This document shows positions 1 to 12,000 of a DNA stretch of 64,000 bases, one piece after another. Position 1 is the stretch's first letter. The number at the start of each line of letters is the position of its first letter. Source of the stretch: Epiperipatus broadwayi. Lineage: Eukaryota; Onychophora; Udeonychophora; Euonychophora; Peripatidae. The DNA lies in assembly GCA_028023455.1 (NCBI GenBank), contig JAQFVV010006208.1:7672963-7736962 (forward strand), read 5' to 3'. Below the pieces are notes generated by a model, which saw only the letters and a program-made list of their open reading frames with translations, was not told the DNA's origin and searched no databases. The translations under genes and the position numbers were made by a program.

Positions 1-44
1 TATTTTAAATACTCATATATTGCTTATAATAACTTCTCTCATAT

Positions 45-135
45 ACACTTTAATGAAAAAAATTTTTTTAATAAAACTTCTTTATTTTCCTGACAGTTTC
101 AATTGTCCAGCAGTCTTCATCAGAGCTTTTCAAAT
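45..135 (-). repeat. foldback family E arm with hammerhead-like core
   Basis: On the minus strand this holds CTGATGA (117-123), a hairpin with loop CTGGA, then GAAA (GAA at 98-100). The same block recurs at 23600-23700, 59220-59260 and 63600-63770, where it sits inside long inverted repeats. Here only one arm is recognisable. Core and stem II are hammerhead-like, but I find no convincing stem I, so activity is doubtful. Confidence 0.55.
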
Positions 136-429
136 TTACTCCACCTTTTAAATATGAAGAAAGTAAAGAAGAATAAGAGTATATATTTTAAATACTATTA
201 GAAATATAATGCTCCCAATAATATCTACTTTATGAAAACGTTTTCACTATTGTAATATTCTGTAAATAAATTCAAAGATGCTTTAGTATATAGATTTACA
301 ATTTTTTTTGCCTCCATCAAGTAAGATTTTTTTTTTTAAGATGCCACTTGGAGGCATTTTTAAAATTAAAATAAGCTTTTATTAGAAGTTTGCATGATGA
401 AGTTATCTTAAATAGGCTTTTAGATAAAA

Positions 430-650
430 TGATTCAGGTAGGTCTGTGGCAGAACAGACCCAAATGCTACTTGGCATTCTGTATGTTAGGATGAATTATA
501 TTTTAGTGGATATTAAAATATCATTTTTAAGGATTATTGATCCACTGCAGGATCTTTCCAAGTTTAATTCAACATCTCCACTCCAGCAAAATGTCTTTAT
601 CTCATTCATCCATCTCCCACATCGTCTCTTTCATACTCTTATTTGCAAAC
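430..650 (-). mobile_element. LINE 3' end relic (minus strand)
   Basis: Read on the minus strand, this has broken coding for the C-terminal tail of an endonuclease/reverse-transcriptase LINE (a GRWMNEIK-like block, then SCSG). It matches the relics at 10740-11110, 16910-17290 and 48300-48720 block by block. Stops and frameshifts make it dead. Confidence 0.5.
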
Positions 651-659
651 ACTAATTTT

Positions 660-2280
660 AGTATTTTAAACAAGAAAGCTTAATGTATAAATAAAATATT
701 TGAATCACTTAATTCTTCTGGTTATGATAAAAACCATTTCATTCATAATGATTATTAAAGTTACACATCAAACCACCGTTAATTTGAAATTGAATATCCA
801 CAATGTTCAATAATCTATATGAAATTATATCAGTCATCATTATGGGTAAAGATGTGAAGAATTTGTATAGCACATATGCAGCGGTAAAAGTGATATTTTA
901 ATTTCTGTACTTATATTGAGCTTGTTACAAATGCTTAAAGCATCAAGATTTTTGGGCTTATTATCCTTTATTTAATATATCTATGATCAGGTCAGACATA
1001 AGTATCAGTTCATATTGGTACAAAGTTAAATAGTAAGTCAAAGAATTCAAAAAACATTTCTTCGTAAACATGATAAATTTTGATTAACACAAGGAAAAAC
1101 GTTAAGTGGTTTCACCATAATGAAATTTGAAAAAAATAAAACATCCAAGAACAAGCACAGTAAGGAAGAAATTTATTTTCTTTAATTAATATTTTTAATT
1201 ATAATTCATTAAGAAATTAAAATTTAAGTGAATATAATATTGTACAGTAATGTTTTTAAATTTCATTTTCCAATTAATATTGACTGACCAATTAATTCAG
1301 AAAAAATATTAATCAGGATAAGTGGGGAATTAAGACTTCTACATTAATGGTAATTACCCTGTATTTAATAATTAGCAATTGTATATAATTATTCAATTTA
1401 TATTTTGAAATATTTGAATTTAATATTAGAAGCATATTTATTTATTAAGTAGATGATTAAACGATTTTAGTTATTAAGTTTATTCAAAACAGAATCATTT
1501 TCACAAACTATGAAAATATATTCGATTCCTTCAATATAGTTATATTTTTTTAAAAATTAAATTTAGTTTACCTTATGTATGAAATCACATGACAACTAAT
1601 CTGAAAAATCCTTATTTTTTCAACAATATTTGATTACTTGCAGAAGCCAAAAATAAGAAATTTAGTTTAGATTTTTATTGAGCATTATTATTTTGCCAGT
1701 TCGTGACATATATGTGTATACAAGATAACATTTAATTTTCTATCATTCAAAAACTTTTTATGTTCAAAGTTTGTAAATTTTTTGTTCTTAAATAAATCAT
1801 TATAATAAACTAAGAGATTTATTTACTAGTGCAGTTAGCATCTCTTAATATTCATATGTAAATGTTCAAATTTCACAAGTGTTAATAAATATAATAAAGA
1901 AAATGGACATAAAGTGAATAATATAAAGTCTTTACACTCTTATTCTAAGATGCTTAAGAATGGCCTATATAATTGAATTTAGGTACAAAAGATAAGATGG
2001 CCACTCTTATTTTTTCAAAAACTATCTTGTACCTTGGATAAAGTTTTCTAACATTCAACAAAAATGTTGATTGAATATAACTGTACAGCATAAGTGTAAT
2101 GGGTTGATTACCTTCTATTAAAATAAATAAATCTTGTAACATTTTTTATAACTTCCAGTATACATCATTTATAAATATATAAATAAGAAGAGGGTTTGCA
2201 ATGTTACCTTAGATAATAAAAAATGGATATCTATGTCATTTGTAAATAACATGCAATCTAAATTATTAAGAATATATTTA
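660..2280. other. AT-rich flank, nothing recognised
   Basis: AT-rich sequence with short runs and no supported gene, repeat boundary or splice-bounded reading frame. The small ORF at 1954-2142 shows no family similarity and looks like chance. Confidence 0.5.
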
Positions 2281-2700
2281 AAGAAAAGTATATTTCATTT
2301 TGTGTTCCTCCAATTGTTAATCGATTGATTAATAATTCTAAGAGTATAATTCCTAAAATGCAAAGAAATAATATAATTTATCAGATTTCATGTGGACATA
2401 ATAAATTATATATCGGTGAATGGGATGTTCTGTGGAAAAAAGATTAAAGGAGCAACAGTTATTATATAATCGGATTAAAAATAATGTAAAGTCAATTTAA
2501 TACAGCTTCAGTATTCTTTGACCATGAAAAGACTTGTAATTATAGGTTTACATTTAATATTAATGAAATAAAAATATTAATGGAAGAAAAGAATCATAAA
2601 AAGAGGAAAATTAAAGAGGCAGTTTTAATAAATAAAGATATTATTAATAGGCAAGTTGCAAATATGGCCATACTCAGCTTATGAAAATTTATGTAACATT
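2280..2700 (+). pseudogene. Penelope-like element, GIY-YIG endonuclease relic
   Basis: Translation shows NNIIYQISCG followed by KLYIGE, the two signature strands of the GIY-YIG endonuclease at the C terminus of Penelope-like reverse transcriptases. After a stop and frame change comes SVFFDHEK and then EEKNHKKRKIKEAV, matching the usual order of the Penelope tail (His-containing block, then a basic helix). The reverse-transcriptase part is absent. Several stops show it is dead. Confidence 0.7.
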
Positions 2701-5072
2701 AAAATTTGAAATTCATTTAAAGCTGATGAGGATTACTACATAATTGAAAGCGCTACTAAAGAATTTAAAATATTTTTTACCGTTAAATTGTTTGTTTGTA
2801 TATTACATATAATAAAAAAAACGTGCTGCATTTCCTGATTATAAATAAAACTTAGAATTTATTTATATAAATAATAAGAAAATCTTAATATGCAGAAAAT
2901 AAATGAAACATTTTCTGCAATATATATAAATGCTTATATATATCAATATTTTTTAAATTTTAGGTTCTAAGACTAGAGATGAAGGATGGTAAAGTCAGCG
3001 GTGTTAATGAAATATATTCAAACGATGGTTCGCAACTTAGTGGTGCTTCAGTAGCGAGTTTATACAAAAACAAACTTCTCATTGGTACAATCTGGCATAA
3101 ATTACTCATCTGTGATGTTAAAATTCCACTATGAATTTGAAAAGAATATATAAAAATAGTTATCAAAATCAACATTAACGTTGTACCAAATTGAGATCAT
3201 TTGATCCTGTTAATTATAAAAATATTTGTAGTGAATGAATCCTTTGCTAACGAAGCAGTGAAAGATTGGATGGAAAGAAAACAATAAAGCTTTTAGAAAA
3301 GTATAAAAGAAATATATATATACAATATCGGATATCATTTCCAGAGGTTAGTAATTTTATATTGGATGCATAAAATATTTTATGTAGTATTGTAAAATTA
3401 CGGAAATTAAAAATTTTGAAAATAGAAAAATGTCGCACAAATTCAAATGCTATATTTAAATTTCTTTCAACTTTTCTTTCCTTTTATCAAATTGTTAAAT
3501 GTAATGTAGAGTTCCTGTCTTATTGCAAGTCATTTGTTCCCTTACTTTGTGCATAATCCACTTAAGGTCAAAGTTGAAAAAAAAAAGATTAACTTTTTGG
3601 GCAAGATTAAAACATGTCTTCATTAAATGATCATATTTGCAAAGCATTATCATTGAAAATGTTTTTATAAATTATGTATTATTTTGTAAATGTATATTAT
3701 TTGAAACATATTTCTAATAATATAATTTAAAATAATGAATGTATTCTTAACAGTTAACCTTTTTTAAAAAAAAAACTGTGTGCTGTTAAATTATTTTTAA
3801 CTTTAAAAGCTGTTTTTCTGGCGAATACTGAAAGATACATCCTCTTCCTGTACAAAATTATGTTAGTAATAAAATGTATTTTTTCCGGCCCTCGTACTAC
3901 TAAATTGAATTCCTATTCAACTCTGAATATTATGATGTATTTATTTACGAAATGTTTTTATAGTTACAAAATTTGTTACGTCATACAGATGTAGTACCAT
4001 AGAGTCTTTTCTTTAAATCGATGCCATGAATTATTTCTTATCATATTTTTTATAAATCTAAGTATGGATTTATGTACATTGACCTTAAGTAAACAGGGAA
4101 CTGTCTATACTTACAAATAATCATTTTCTGGAATCAGCATTTGGAAAATTATTTTACGATTTCAAAAATGTATCTATCGTTTGTCAAATATATAATGAGT
4201 AAGTTAATCTGTGATTATACAGTAACATTAAACTGGGTTTTTCTGTGATAATTTGTAATGAAACGTAAAAATAAATAAATAAATCATGGCAAAAAAGTAT
4301 ACCATGAAAAATAACATTATTTTGTGAGAAATGTTTTTGAAATTATATTCTAAAATTGATCTAGATTTTTTTAAATAAAAGATTTATTAGTAAAAGATGT
4401 ATTTGTTTTAATTATTTAATCATTAAATATATTTGGTTTTTGTTTCATCTGTTTTTCATTTTACTAGCCAAAAAGTTATCAGCGATCGGAAGAACATGAA
4501 CTCCAATGGGACTATATAACAATCATAGAATTTATCTAAAAATTTCATATAGTTATTAATAACATTATTAATTATGCAATTATTTTGTAGATTTGTTTCT
4601 TAATAAATTGTTCTATATATTTTTTTTTTTTATAACTCTCATATATACTTTAATGCAATTTTTATATAATTCCTTCCTTGGATTTTTCTAACAATTACAT
4701 TTAAACATATAACCATTATTTTTAAAAAGAATCCAGATTGTTTTAATTGAAATCTATAAGAAATGGGCATAATTAAGTTATTTTATATTTTCCTTTTATC
4801 AATAATATACAGTACAAAATATGTAGCTTGATAATTGACCAAAAATTATACACATAGAAAACGTAAATAAATTACAACTGGTACTTCAAAATTAATAATA
4901 GTAACAAAAACAAAAAAGGGAGTAAAGAATATCAAACTGTTGTTTTTTTTAAAGTCAGTTATTGAAATAAAATATTAATTAGCAACATAAAACATAACAT
5001 TTTCATTGATATAAATTGTCCATTCAAAAAAAATGAGGCATTAATTTTTTAGAGCATTATATCAAAGCAAAA
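2700..5072. other. AT-rich flank, nothing recognised
   Basis: No supported gene. A short stretch at 4610-4660 resembles the outer end of foldback family E (compare 1-60 and 59150-59190), probably a solo end fragment. Confidence 0.45.
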
Positions 5073-6307
5073 TCAGTACCTTAAATGATCATCATAATAT
5101 ACGTTACTGGATGTGTAAGAGGAAGCTTTAGAAACTATGACGACTCCAAGCCAGTACCTTAAATGATCATCATAATATACGTTACTGGATGTGTAACAGG
5201 AAGCTTTAGAAACTATAATGACTCCAAGCCAGTACCTTAAATGATCATCATAATATACGTTACTGGATGTGTAACAGGAAGCTTTAGAAACTATAATGAC
5301 TCCAAGCCAGTACCTTAAATGATCATCATAATATACGTTACTGGATGTGTAACAGGAAGCTTTAGAAACTATAATGACTCCAAGCCAGTACCTTAAATGA
5401 TCATCATAATATACGTTACTGGATGTGTAACAGGAAGCTTTAGAAACTATAATGACTCCAAGCCAGTACCTTAAATGATCATCATAATATACGTTACTGG
5501 ATGTGTAACAGGAAGCTTTAGAAACTATAATGACTCCAAGCCAGTACCTTAAATGATCATCATAATATACGTTACTGGATGTGTAACAGGAAGCTTTAGA
5601 AACTATAATGACTCCAAGCCAGTACCTTAAATGATCATCATAATATACGTTACTGGATGTGTAACAGGAAGCTTTAGAAACTATAATGACTCCAAGCCAG
5701 TACCTTAAATGATCATCATAATATACGTTACTGGATGTGTAACAGGAAGCTTTAGAAACTATAATGACTCCAAGCCAGTACCTTAAATGATCATCATAAT
5801 ATACGTTACTGGATGTGTAACAGGAAGCTTTAGAAACTATAATGACTCCAAGCCAGTACCTTAAATGATCATCATAATATATGTTACTGGATGTGTAACA
5901 GGAAGCTTTAGAAACTATGACGACTCCAAGCCAGTACCTTAAATGATCATCATAATATACGTTACTGGATGTGTAACAGGAAGCTTTAGAAACTATAATG
6001 ACTTCAAGCCAGTACCTTAAATGATCATCATAATATATGTTACTGGATGTGTAACAGGAAGCTTTAGAAACTATAATGACTCCAAGCCAGTACCTTAAAT
6101 GATCATCATAATATACGTTACTGGATGTGTAACAGGAAGCTTTAGAAACTATAATGACTCCAAGCCAGTACCTTAAATGATCATCATAATATACGTTACT
6201 GGATGTGTAACAGGAAGCTTTAGAAACTATAATGACTCCAAGCCAGTACCTTAAATGATCATCATAATATACGTTACTGGATGTGTAACAGGAAGCTTTA
6301 GAAACTA
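5073..6307. repeat. 78-bp tandem satellite, 16 units
   Basis: Units start at 5073, 5151, 5229 and so on every 78 bp to 6243; the sixteenth is incomplete. Copies are almost identical. The few variants (CGACTCC near 5137 and 5911, ATATATG near 5877 and 6034, ACTTC near 6000) occur in scattered units, which suggests recent homogenisation. Each unit contains a small hairpin, GTTAC paired with GTAAC. No reading frame spans units and there are no unique spacers, so it is neither coding nor a CRISPR array. Confidence 0.97.
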
Positions 6308-6479
6308 CTAATGATTATTTGAAATAACTAAGCCATTTAGTGTTTCTTGATCTTATGGAACATTTCAATGGGATATTTACAAAAGTTGTCAGATGTCTCC
6401 TATAGATGTTCAAATGCTAAACATCATGCTAATTTATTGATTGATGGAAGACTATGGCTTAGCTAGTCATCTGTTTATG

Positions 6480-6915
6480 TATATCTTTCTTTTTTTATTT
6501 GCCTATATACCAATTATTTTGTAAATTTTTTCTCTATCCATCTATTTGCATATTTATTTGTCTAGTGACAGTCAGTTTGTGTCTTTTTGTTTCTACTTAC
6601 CATATGTCTAATCTCTATCTATTTATCTTCTCTAATTTTTTATTATGCTTGCCTTTTTTTAAATCTATGTATCTGCTCTCAATCTATCTAATCTTTATGC
6701 ATCCATTTTCCTGTTTGTATTTCTCTATCTGTCTATACCTGTTTGTCTTCCAATTTAACTACTTATCCATCTTTAATCTATCCATTTATGTCATCTGCAT
6801 ATCTATCCATGAATACTTCTGATTTTCTAAATATTTGTTTAATCTATCTACCACTCAATCTTTTTTTTTTGTATTGACTTGCCTATCTGTTCGTCTGTCT
6901 AATCTGCTCTATTTG
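6480..6915. repeat. degenerate CTAT/CTGT microsatellite
   Basis: Long degenerate run of TCTATC, TCTGTC and TTTATC words. It yields a 107-codon ORF (6499-6822) of almost pure Leu, Ile, Tyr, Phe, Cys and Ser, which is a by-product of the repeat and not a gene. Confidence 0.85.
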
Positions 6916-7395
6916 TTCCTTTATATAGTTAAAGGAACATGACCTGTAAGATTTAAATAGACTGAAATTTTAATTAGGTATGACCGAGTCATTATACCTG
7001 ATAACATCTTAAAAGTAAACCGTATAGAATTTTGAACAGTATTGGAGTGGTTTCACTTTCAAAAATAGTATAGATTCAAGGAGATATGGATAAACAGAAA
7101 AAAACTCATTCAGATAAGATAAAAGCTCTAATTATTTGGAAATCAAATACAAAAGATAACCTTAGTTATATTAAAGAAAATATAATGGAAATATGTTTTA
7201 CGAAAACAAATCTTTTGGTTTTTTTTTAATTGGGAGTTAATGACTTCAAATCATAATAGGCTACTTTCATTAATGAATCATTTATATATATTTTTTTGTT
7301 AAATTTATATACTTTTTTATATTTATTTAATCTATATTTTATTAATGTTTTATAATAACTCGATATATATAATCGTATCATATCTATATGCAGAG

Positions 7396-7516
7396 TAGCT
7401 ACTGGATTTTTTTTATATATGTCGAAGCGTTGACCGGGAAGCGAACCTGCGCCTGCTGCTTGGAAGGCAGCTATGCTAACTGCTAGGCCACCAACGCGTG
7501 ATAGCTACCGGATTTT
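7396..7516 (-). mobile_element. tRNA-Gly-derived SINE with target duplication
   Basis: Minus-strand 7497-7427 reads as a near-complete tRNA-Gly(TCC): acceptor GCGTTGG pairs with TCAACGC, the anticodon loop is CTTCCAAG, and the B box is GGTTCGCTTCC. A short A-rich tail lies beyond it. Flanks 7396-7410 and 7502-7516 are 15-bp direct repeats with one mismatch. The T-loop A-to-C change and missing tail separate it from a working tRNA. Related copies are at 33347, 53550, 63420 and the window end. Confidence 0.88.
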
Positions 7517-8937
7517 TATCAATTTTTGGATCCAATAACATAATCTGCAGTTTTAATTTAAATATATACTTTTTTACAAATCAGTGTGTATCTGCAACTT
7601 TAAATTATTGCATTATTAAGCTAATGTAAAGATGTTACAGAATATGTTTATATTACGCCAGTTACCATATCATTTTGTAGTAATGTATATGAGTGCCAAT
7701 GTTATGCATTTATATATAAAATAAAAAAGGAAAACATTTTATTTTTTTTTAATTGATAAAAAGATTTCATTTTACAGATGATGATGAATTTTACAATTTG
7801 TATTTTTTTTTCTCTTAAAATAAAAAAAAAAATACATATAAGATAAAAATTGTTTTCACCTTTACGGCTGTACAATGAGAGCTTTTAGAAAGAAATTATG
7901 AATGAATTGTTCATAAAATGTTTTCTATATATATATATTTTTATTATTGATCTGATTATCTAAAATTCAAGTATTTCTTTATAAAATAATAAAACAATTT
8001 TCATCTTGTAAATTTGAACAATTTAACATCAAATAAAATATCCCTGGACGACTCAATTTTATCTTCCCGGGAAAATAAATAAGTTCCAGCCAATATTTTA
8101 CCGCCAGTTGAAGTTGCTTCAATTTTTGGCAAAATATAAGCTTCTAGTAGCAATAATACTACTAAAGAAGCTACGTTTTAAAATATTTTTATTCTAAAGC
8201 AGCTAATAAAAAGCAGGGGAGGAAAATGTCACATACATCTTTTAGCACCAGCTAACAAGGATCACATTGTAAATTAATCCTAAGTCTGTTACATTACGAT
8301 CTTAAAAATATAAAAAAATTTCCGCAAGGTGGCAGCACTCATATTAATATACCACCTAATGATTCAGATTGTAATATAGCCAAACCATTTGAAAAATAAA
8401 TAAAATATAATACATTTTCATTTTACCCTAACAATCTGCTATGTAAAACATGACAAAGAAGAAGGGGGCAGAGTTTGACCAAATGTAACAGTAACTTTTA
8501 AAGCAAAAAATAAAAATATATTTTATACTACAAATTGCTTATAAAATATGTTTCTTGTTTAATAGTACATAAATAAAAATTTTCTAATTTTTTTTTTTAA
8601 GACATACATAATGCATAAATGACATATGGCTCTTTTGTTGAAACATTTTCCATAGTTAATGATCTAATGAAGATATCTATAACCATTCCCTTAGAGTAGT
8701 ATATGTATATATTAATATGAAATGTACATGCTTTATATATGACGTTAAAAAAAAAAACCCACTCACACGTCCATGAACGTACACAAATGCTTCAACTTCA
8801 AAATCAATATACATAGTATTCATTTTTTTAATAATTTAAAACATAATTCACAATCTTGAACATTCTCTTTGTGTGTACGTCAATGGCATATACAATTCGC
8901 AACAATTTTGGATCATCCTTCGATCGTTACACTTGCT
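7517..8937 (-). other. tensin 3' UTR and flank
   Basis: No coding signal. On the tensin strand the region after the stop is AT-rich; an AATAAA lies at about 8193-8188 (another overlaps the stop codon), so a 3' UTR of roughly 750 nt is possible but not proven. A CTCF-like word, CCGCAAGGTGGCAGCAC, lies at 8322-8338. Confidence 0.4.
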
Positions 8938-9082
8938 TTATTTGACAATTAATCCCGACATCATAACTTTAGATACAAAGTTGACGATTGCAGATGCCGG
9001 CTGCTCGGGTTCTAACTCTGCAAACACATGGCACTGATTATCAGTTTTGCTGGTTGGTTTACGAGCCACAAAGCCAAAACAC
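8938..9082 (-). CDS. tensin terminal exon (PTB C terminus, stop)
   Basis: Encodes [11 protein letters not shown], then [19 protein letters not shown], and ends SGLIVK-stop (TAA at 8940-8938). This is the last part of the tensin PTB domain, including the C-terminal helix. The acceptor is TTTAG at 9083 onward; the first base completes a codon begun in the exon at 11381. An alternative acceptor upstream (after TTCTTTTCTAAAAAG) would also be in phase but adds residues with no family match. Confidence 0.93.
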
Positions 9083-12000
9083 CTAAACATAAAACATTCA
9101 AAACTTTTTAGAAAAGAATATATTTATAAATATATAATTAGCATATTTACATATATTGTGATAGTTTTGGTAAAAAATGGTCATGAATTATCTAGCATCT
9201 TCCAAAACAATTATGAAAATAAAGCTTTTTAGAAAATATTTTACAAATATAAAACAATCACATTTATATACTTTATATCATTCTTATTGCATTGCCAAAT
9301 CCATATAATATTAATATCATTTATGTTCTTTATTACTTTTTGCAATACTTTTTAAAAGTTTGAATTGATAGCAGTTAAGATTTGAAAATATAAGTAGAAG
9401 TTCTGAAGAAGATTGCTGGGGCAATCAAAACCGCCTGGGTTGTAAAAAGTAATAAAGAACATAAATGATAATATATTTATATATAGTGATGGTTTTGATA
9501 ATGATGAACAGTTACTTAGCTTATTTTATCACACAATATTATCCCTTGATTAGTACTAAGCCAGAAGAAATGATTATTAACATACTGTTATAGGTCAAAG
9601 GCTTCTACTATAGTGAGGTAAACAATACTCATTGGGCTAATCACATTAAATGATGGAACTTTACGGGTTTCCATTTATATCTTCTAGCTAAGAATATACA
9701 GCTGTTAATTTACTGACTAGTAGTAATTAAAAGATATTAAACCACTAAACATCACTTGATCACCATCTCTTATGCTAGCACATAACTATTATTAAACAGG
9801 CAAAATGAACTAGTCAGGATATTGGATGAGTAGGCACTGGATGGGAATTTTATGCACAAATCCATTGATTACTCTGTTTGGCACTATTGTATGGAGAGTT
9901 TTGCCTGTTTAATTAAAAGATATGTAGGTTAGGTAGTAGTAGACAAATAAGTTTGAGAAAATATATAATATCTAGGTAATTTGTAAAGCGCATACTCATT
10001 ACGAAAAGTAATATATATTGAAGCTGTAACCTTGTGTTAAGACTTGTAAAGGTCCCTACTGTCGTTTTTCAGGTGCATGGTGTTAAGGTCATAGTAGCCT
10101 TAATATCTAGATAACTAGAAAGTAAGCGATTAAGTTGATAGATAATTTATAGTAAGTAGGCAGATGGACAATAGATAATAGTAATACAATGCTATTGTTT
10201 ATAGTGAATATAAATAATAGATGAATAATGGTGTAGGTAGAGATATAATAGTAGCTACATAATAATAATAAACAGACAATAGTAGATAACAGAAATAGAT
10301 AAATAAAAAGATATGTAGGTGGAACAGTATTTAGATGAATGTTTTAGGTAATAGTACATGCTAAGTGGATAATGATACCAGATAGTATATATCAATAATA
10401 TATTACGACTTTATCTGCTTAAATAAGTATTTTTAAAAGCAGTATTCATATTACTTATTTCAGGACCATCTATTTTAAGCTTGATTCACCAATGCTCTGT
10501 AATCCAAATCTTCAAACTAGTTTTCAGCGAATGGCTGTCATCAATAGGTGGGCTGTTGAAAATGTAAGTAATCCAAACTTGTCTACAAATGTGAATTACG
10601 TCGTAACATTACAATGTAGTATCCATGAACTAATCTATATAATAGTACAATAAATAATGAATTGGATAAATAGTAGAATGTTTGTGTATTTTCCTGCTCT
10701 TGAAGATGAAGAAGCCAAGTACTAACTAGTTAAAAGGGCCATTATTTTCAACTCGCTACAGGATAAGTCTTTTATTCAGTTTATTTAATCTTTATGCAAT
10801 CTTTTCCACAGCACCATAGCATATGTCCTTATTTCATTCATCCACCTACTCACGGTCTCTTTCTAAGTCATTCCTGTTTAAAATTTTAACTGTTTATCTA
10901 CTATCATCTTTTATAGCAGTATATTCAAACCAGTGCCATTTCAGTCTCTTTAATTCTTTCAAAGATGTCATTAACGCCATTTGTTCTATCACCTATGTAT
11001 TTTGTTTTCAATTCCTTCTTGTTTCTCCCAACATACGTCTCCATACTTCATTAAGGGATCTGGAGTCTCTGTATTATTCTTATGTTAAGTGTCCAAGTTC
11101 TCAGATCTATTAAGTAAGAACTGGTAAAACACATTTATTAAAAACCTTTTTCAAATACATAATTCTGATCTTCATTCTTGATTTAGCTGAAATGTGTAGA
11201 GTATGAAATACTACATTATATATTGGTGTGCTACAATAACAATTACAACGAAATACATATCTGACAGTCCTAGAGCACCCGCTATTCATTAATATCAATC
11301 TATATATTTATTAAAATTAAATAGCACATATAGTGTATACAATGCTATTTTAACCACTAAGGAAAACTTTTTTGTTTTACCTTCTATCATCTGGATCCAT
11401 TCCACAGTATGTTACTGAACTGACTGGATAATGCCGCCGAAAAAATAATCTAAAAAAAAAAATCATGTATAAATAATCTGAAGTTTGATATTTTAAGCAG
11501 TTACAAATATATAGTCATTTCATAATGTACTTTTATGGCAAATTTGATATGCATTGGATAAATGATGACACAAAAGTATCGACATGAACAAATTTACGTT
11601 AATAAGTCGTAGCATTTGTATTTATAAATATACAAATATATAAAAATAAGCTCTCTGTATAAGTGTTACACTTATGCTTTTAAAACACTTATTGACAGGA
11701 TGAGTGCATGTAAAGATTACAATTATATATATTGCGAAATTATTTATTTACATATATTCAAATTAATATAATACTAAATCACAGGAAATTAAAAATGAGA
11801 AACTTTCTCTTTCCTGTGATGTATAAACTAAATTTGTACAAATAATTTGTCAATTGAAATATCAGGCTCATAATAAGTTAAAATCCTAACTTAAGCATGG
11901 TCACTAAGTGTATAAGTGTTACATTCATGATTTAAAAGGCATTGATCGGTGAGGATATAGCGCATGTGAAGATTAATTTTCTTTCAAAAGATTGCAAATA

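Noticed and set aside
2960-3175. Hammerhead-like CTGAAGC block on the minus strand near 3040
   Set aside because: Core position A9 is C and stem II does not pair.
5073-6307. CRISPR array or ribozyme satellite
   Set aside because: Repeats are contiguous without spacers; no CTGANGA-type core with paired stems fits the unit.
6499-6822. 107-codon ORF rich in hydrophobic residues
   Set aside because: Product of a degenerate CTAT microsatellite; no gene signals.
7427-7497. Functional tRNA-Gly gene
   Set aside because: T-loop change, an A-rich tail and flanking direct repeats show it is a SINE insertion.
10464-10560. Plus-strand segment with a good acceptor (TTATTTCAG) and donor (AATGTAAGT), open for about 33 codons
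   Set aside because: No recognisable protein, wrong strand for tensin, no partner exons; its complement loosely resembles family A sequence.
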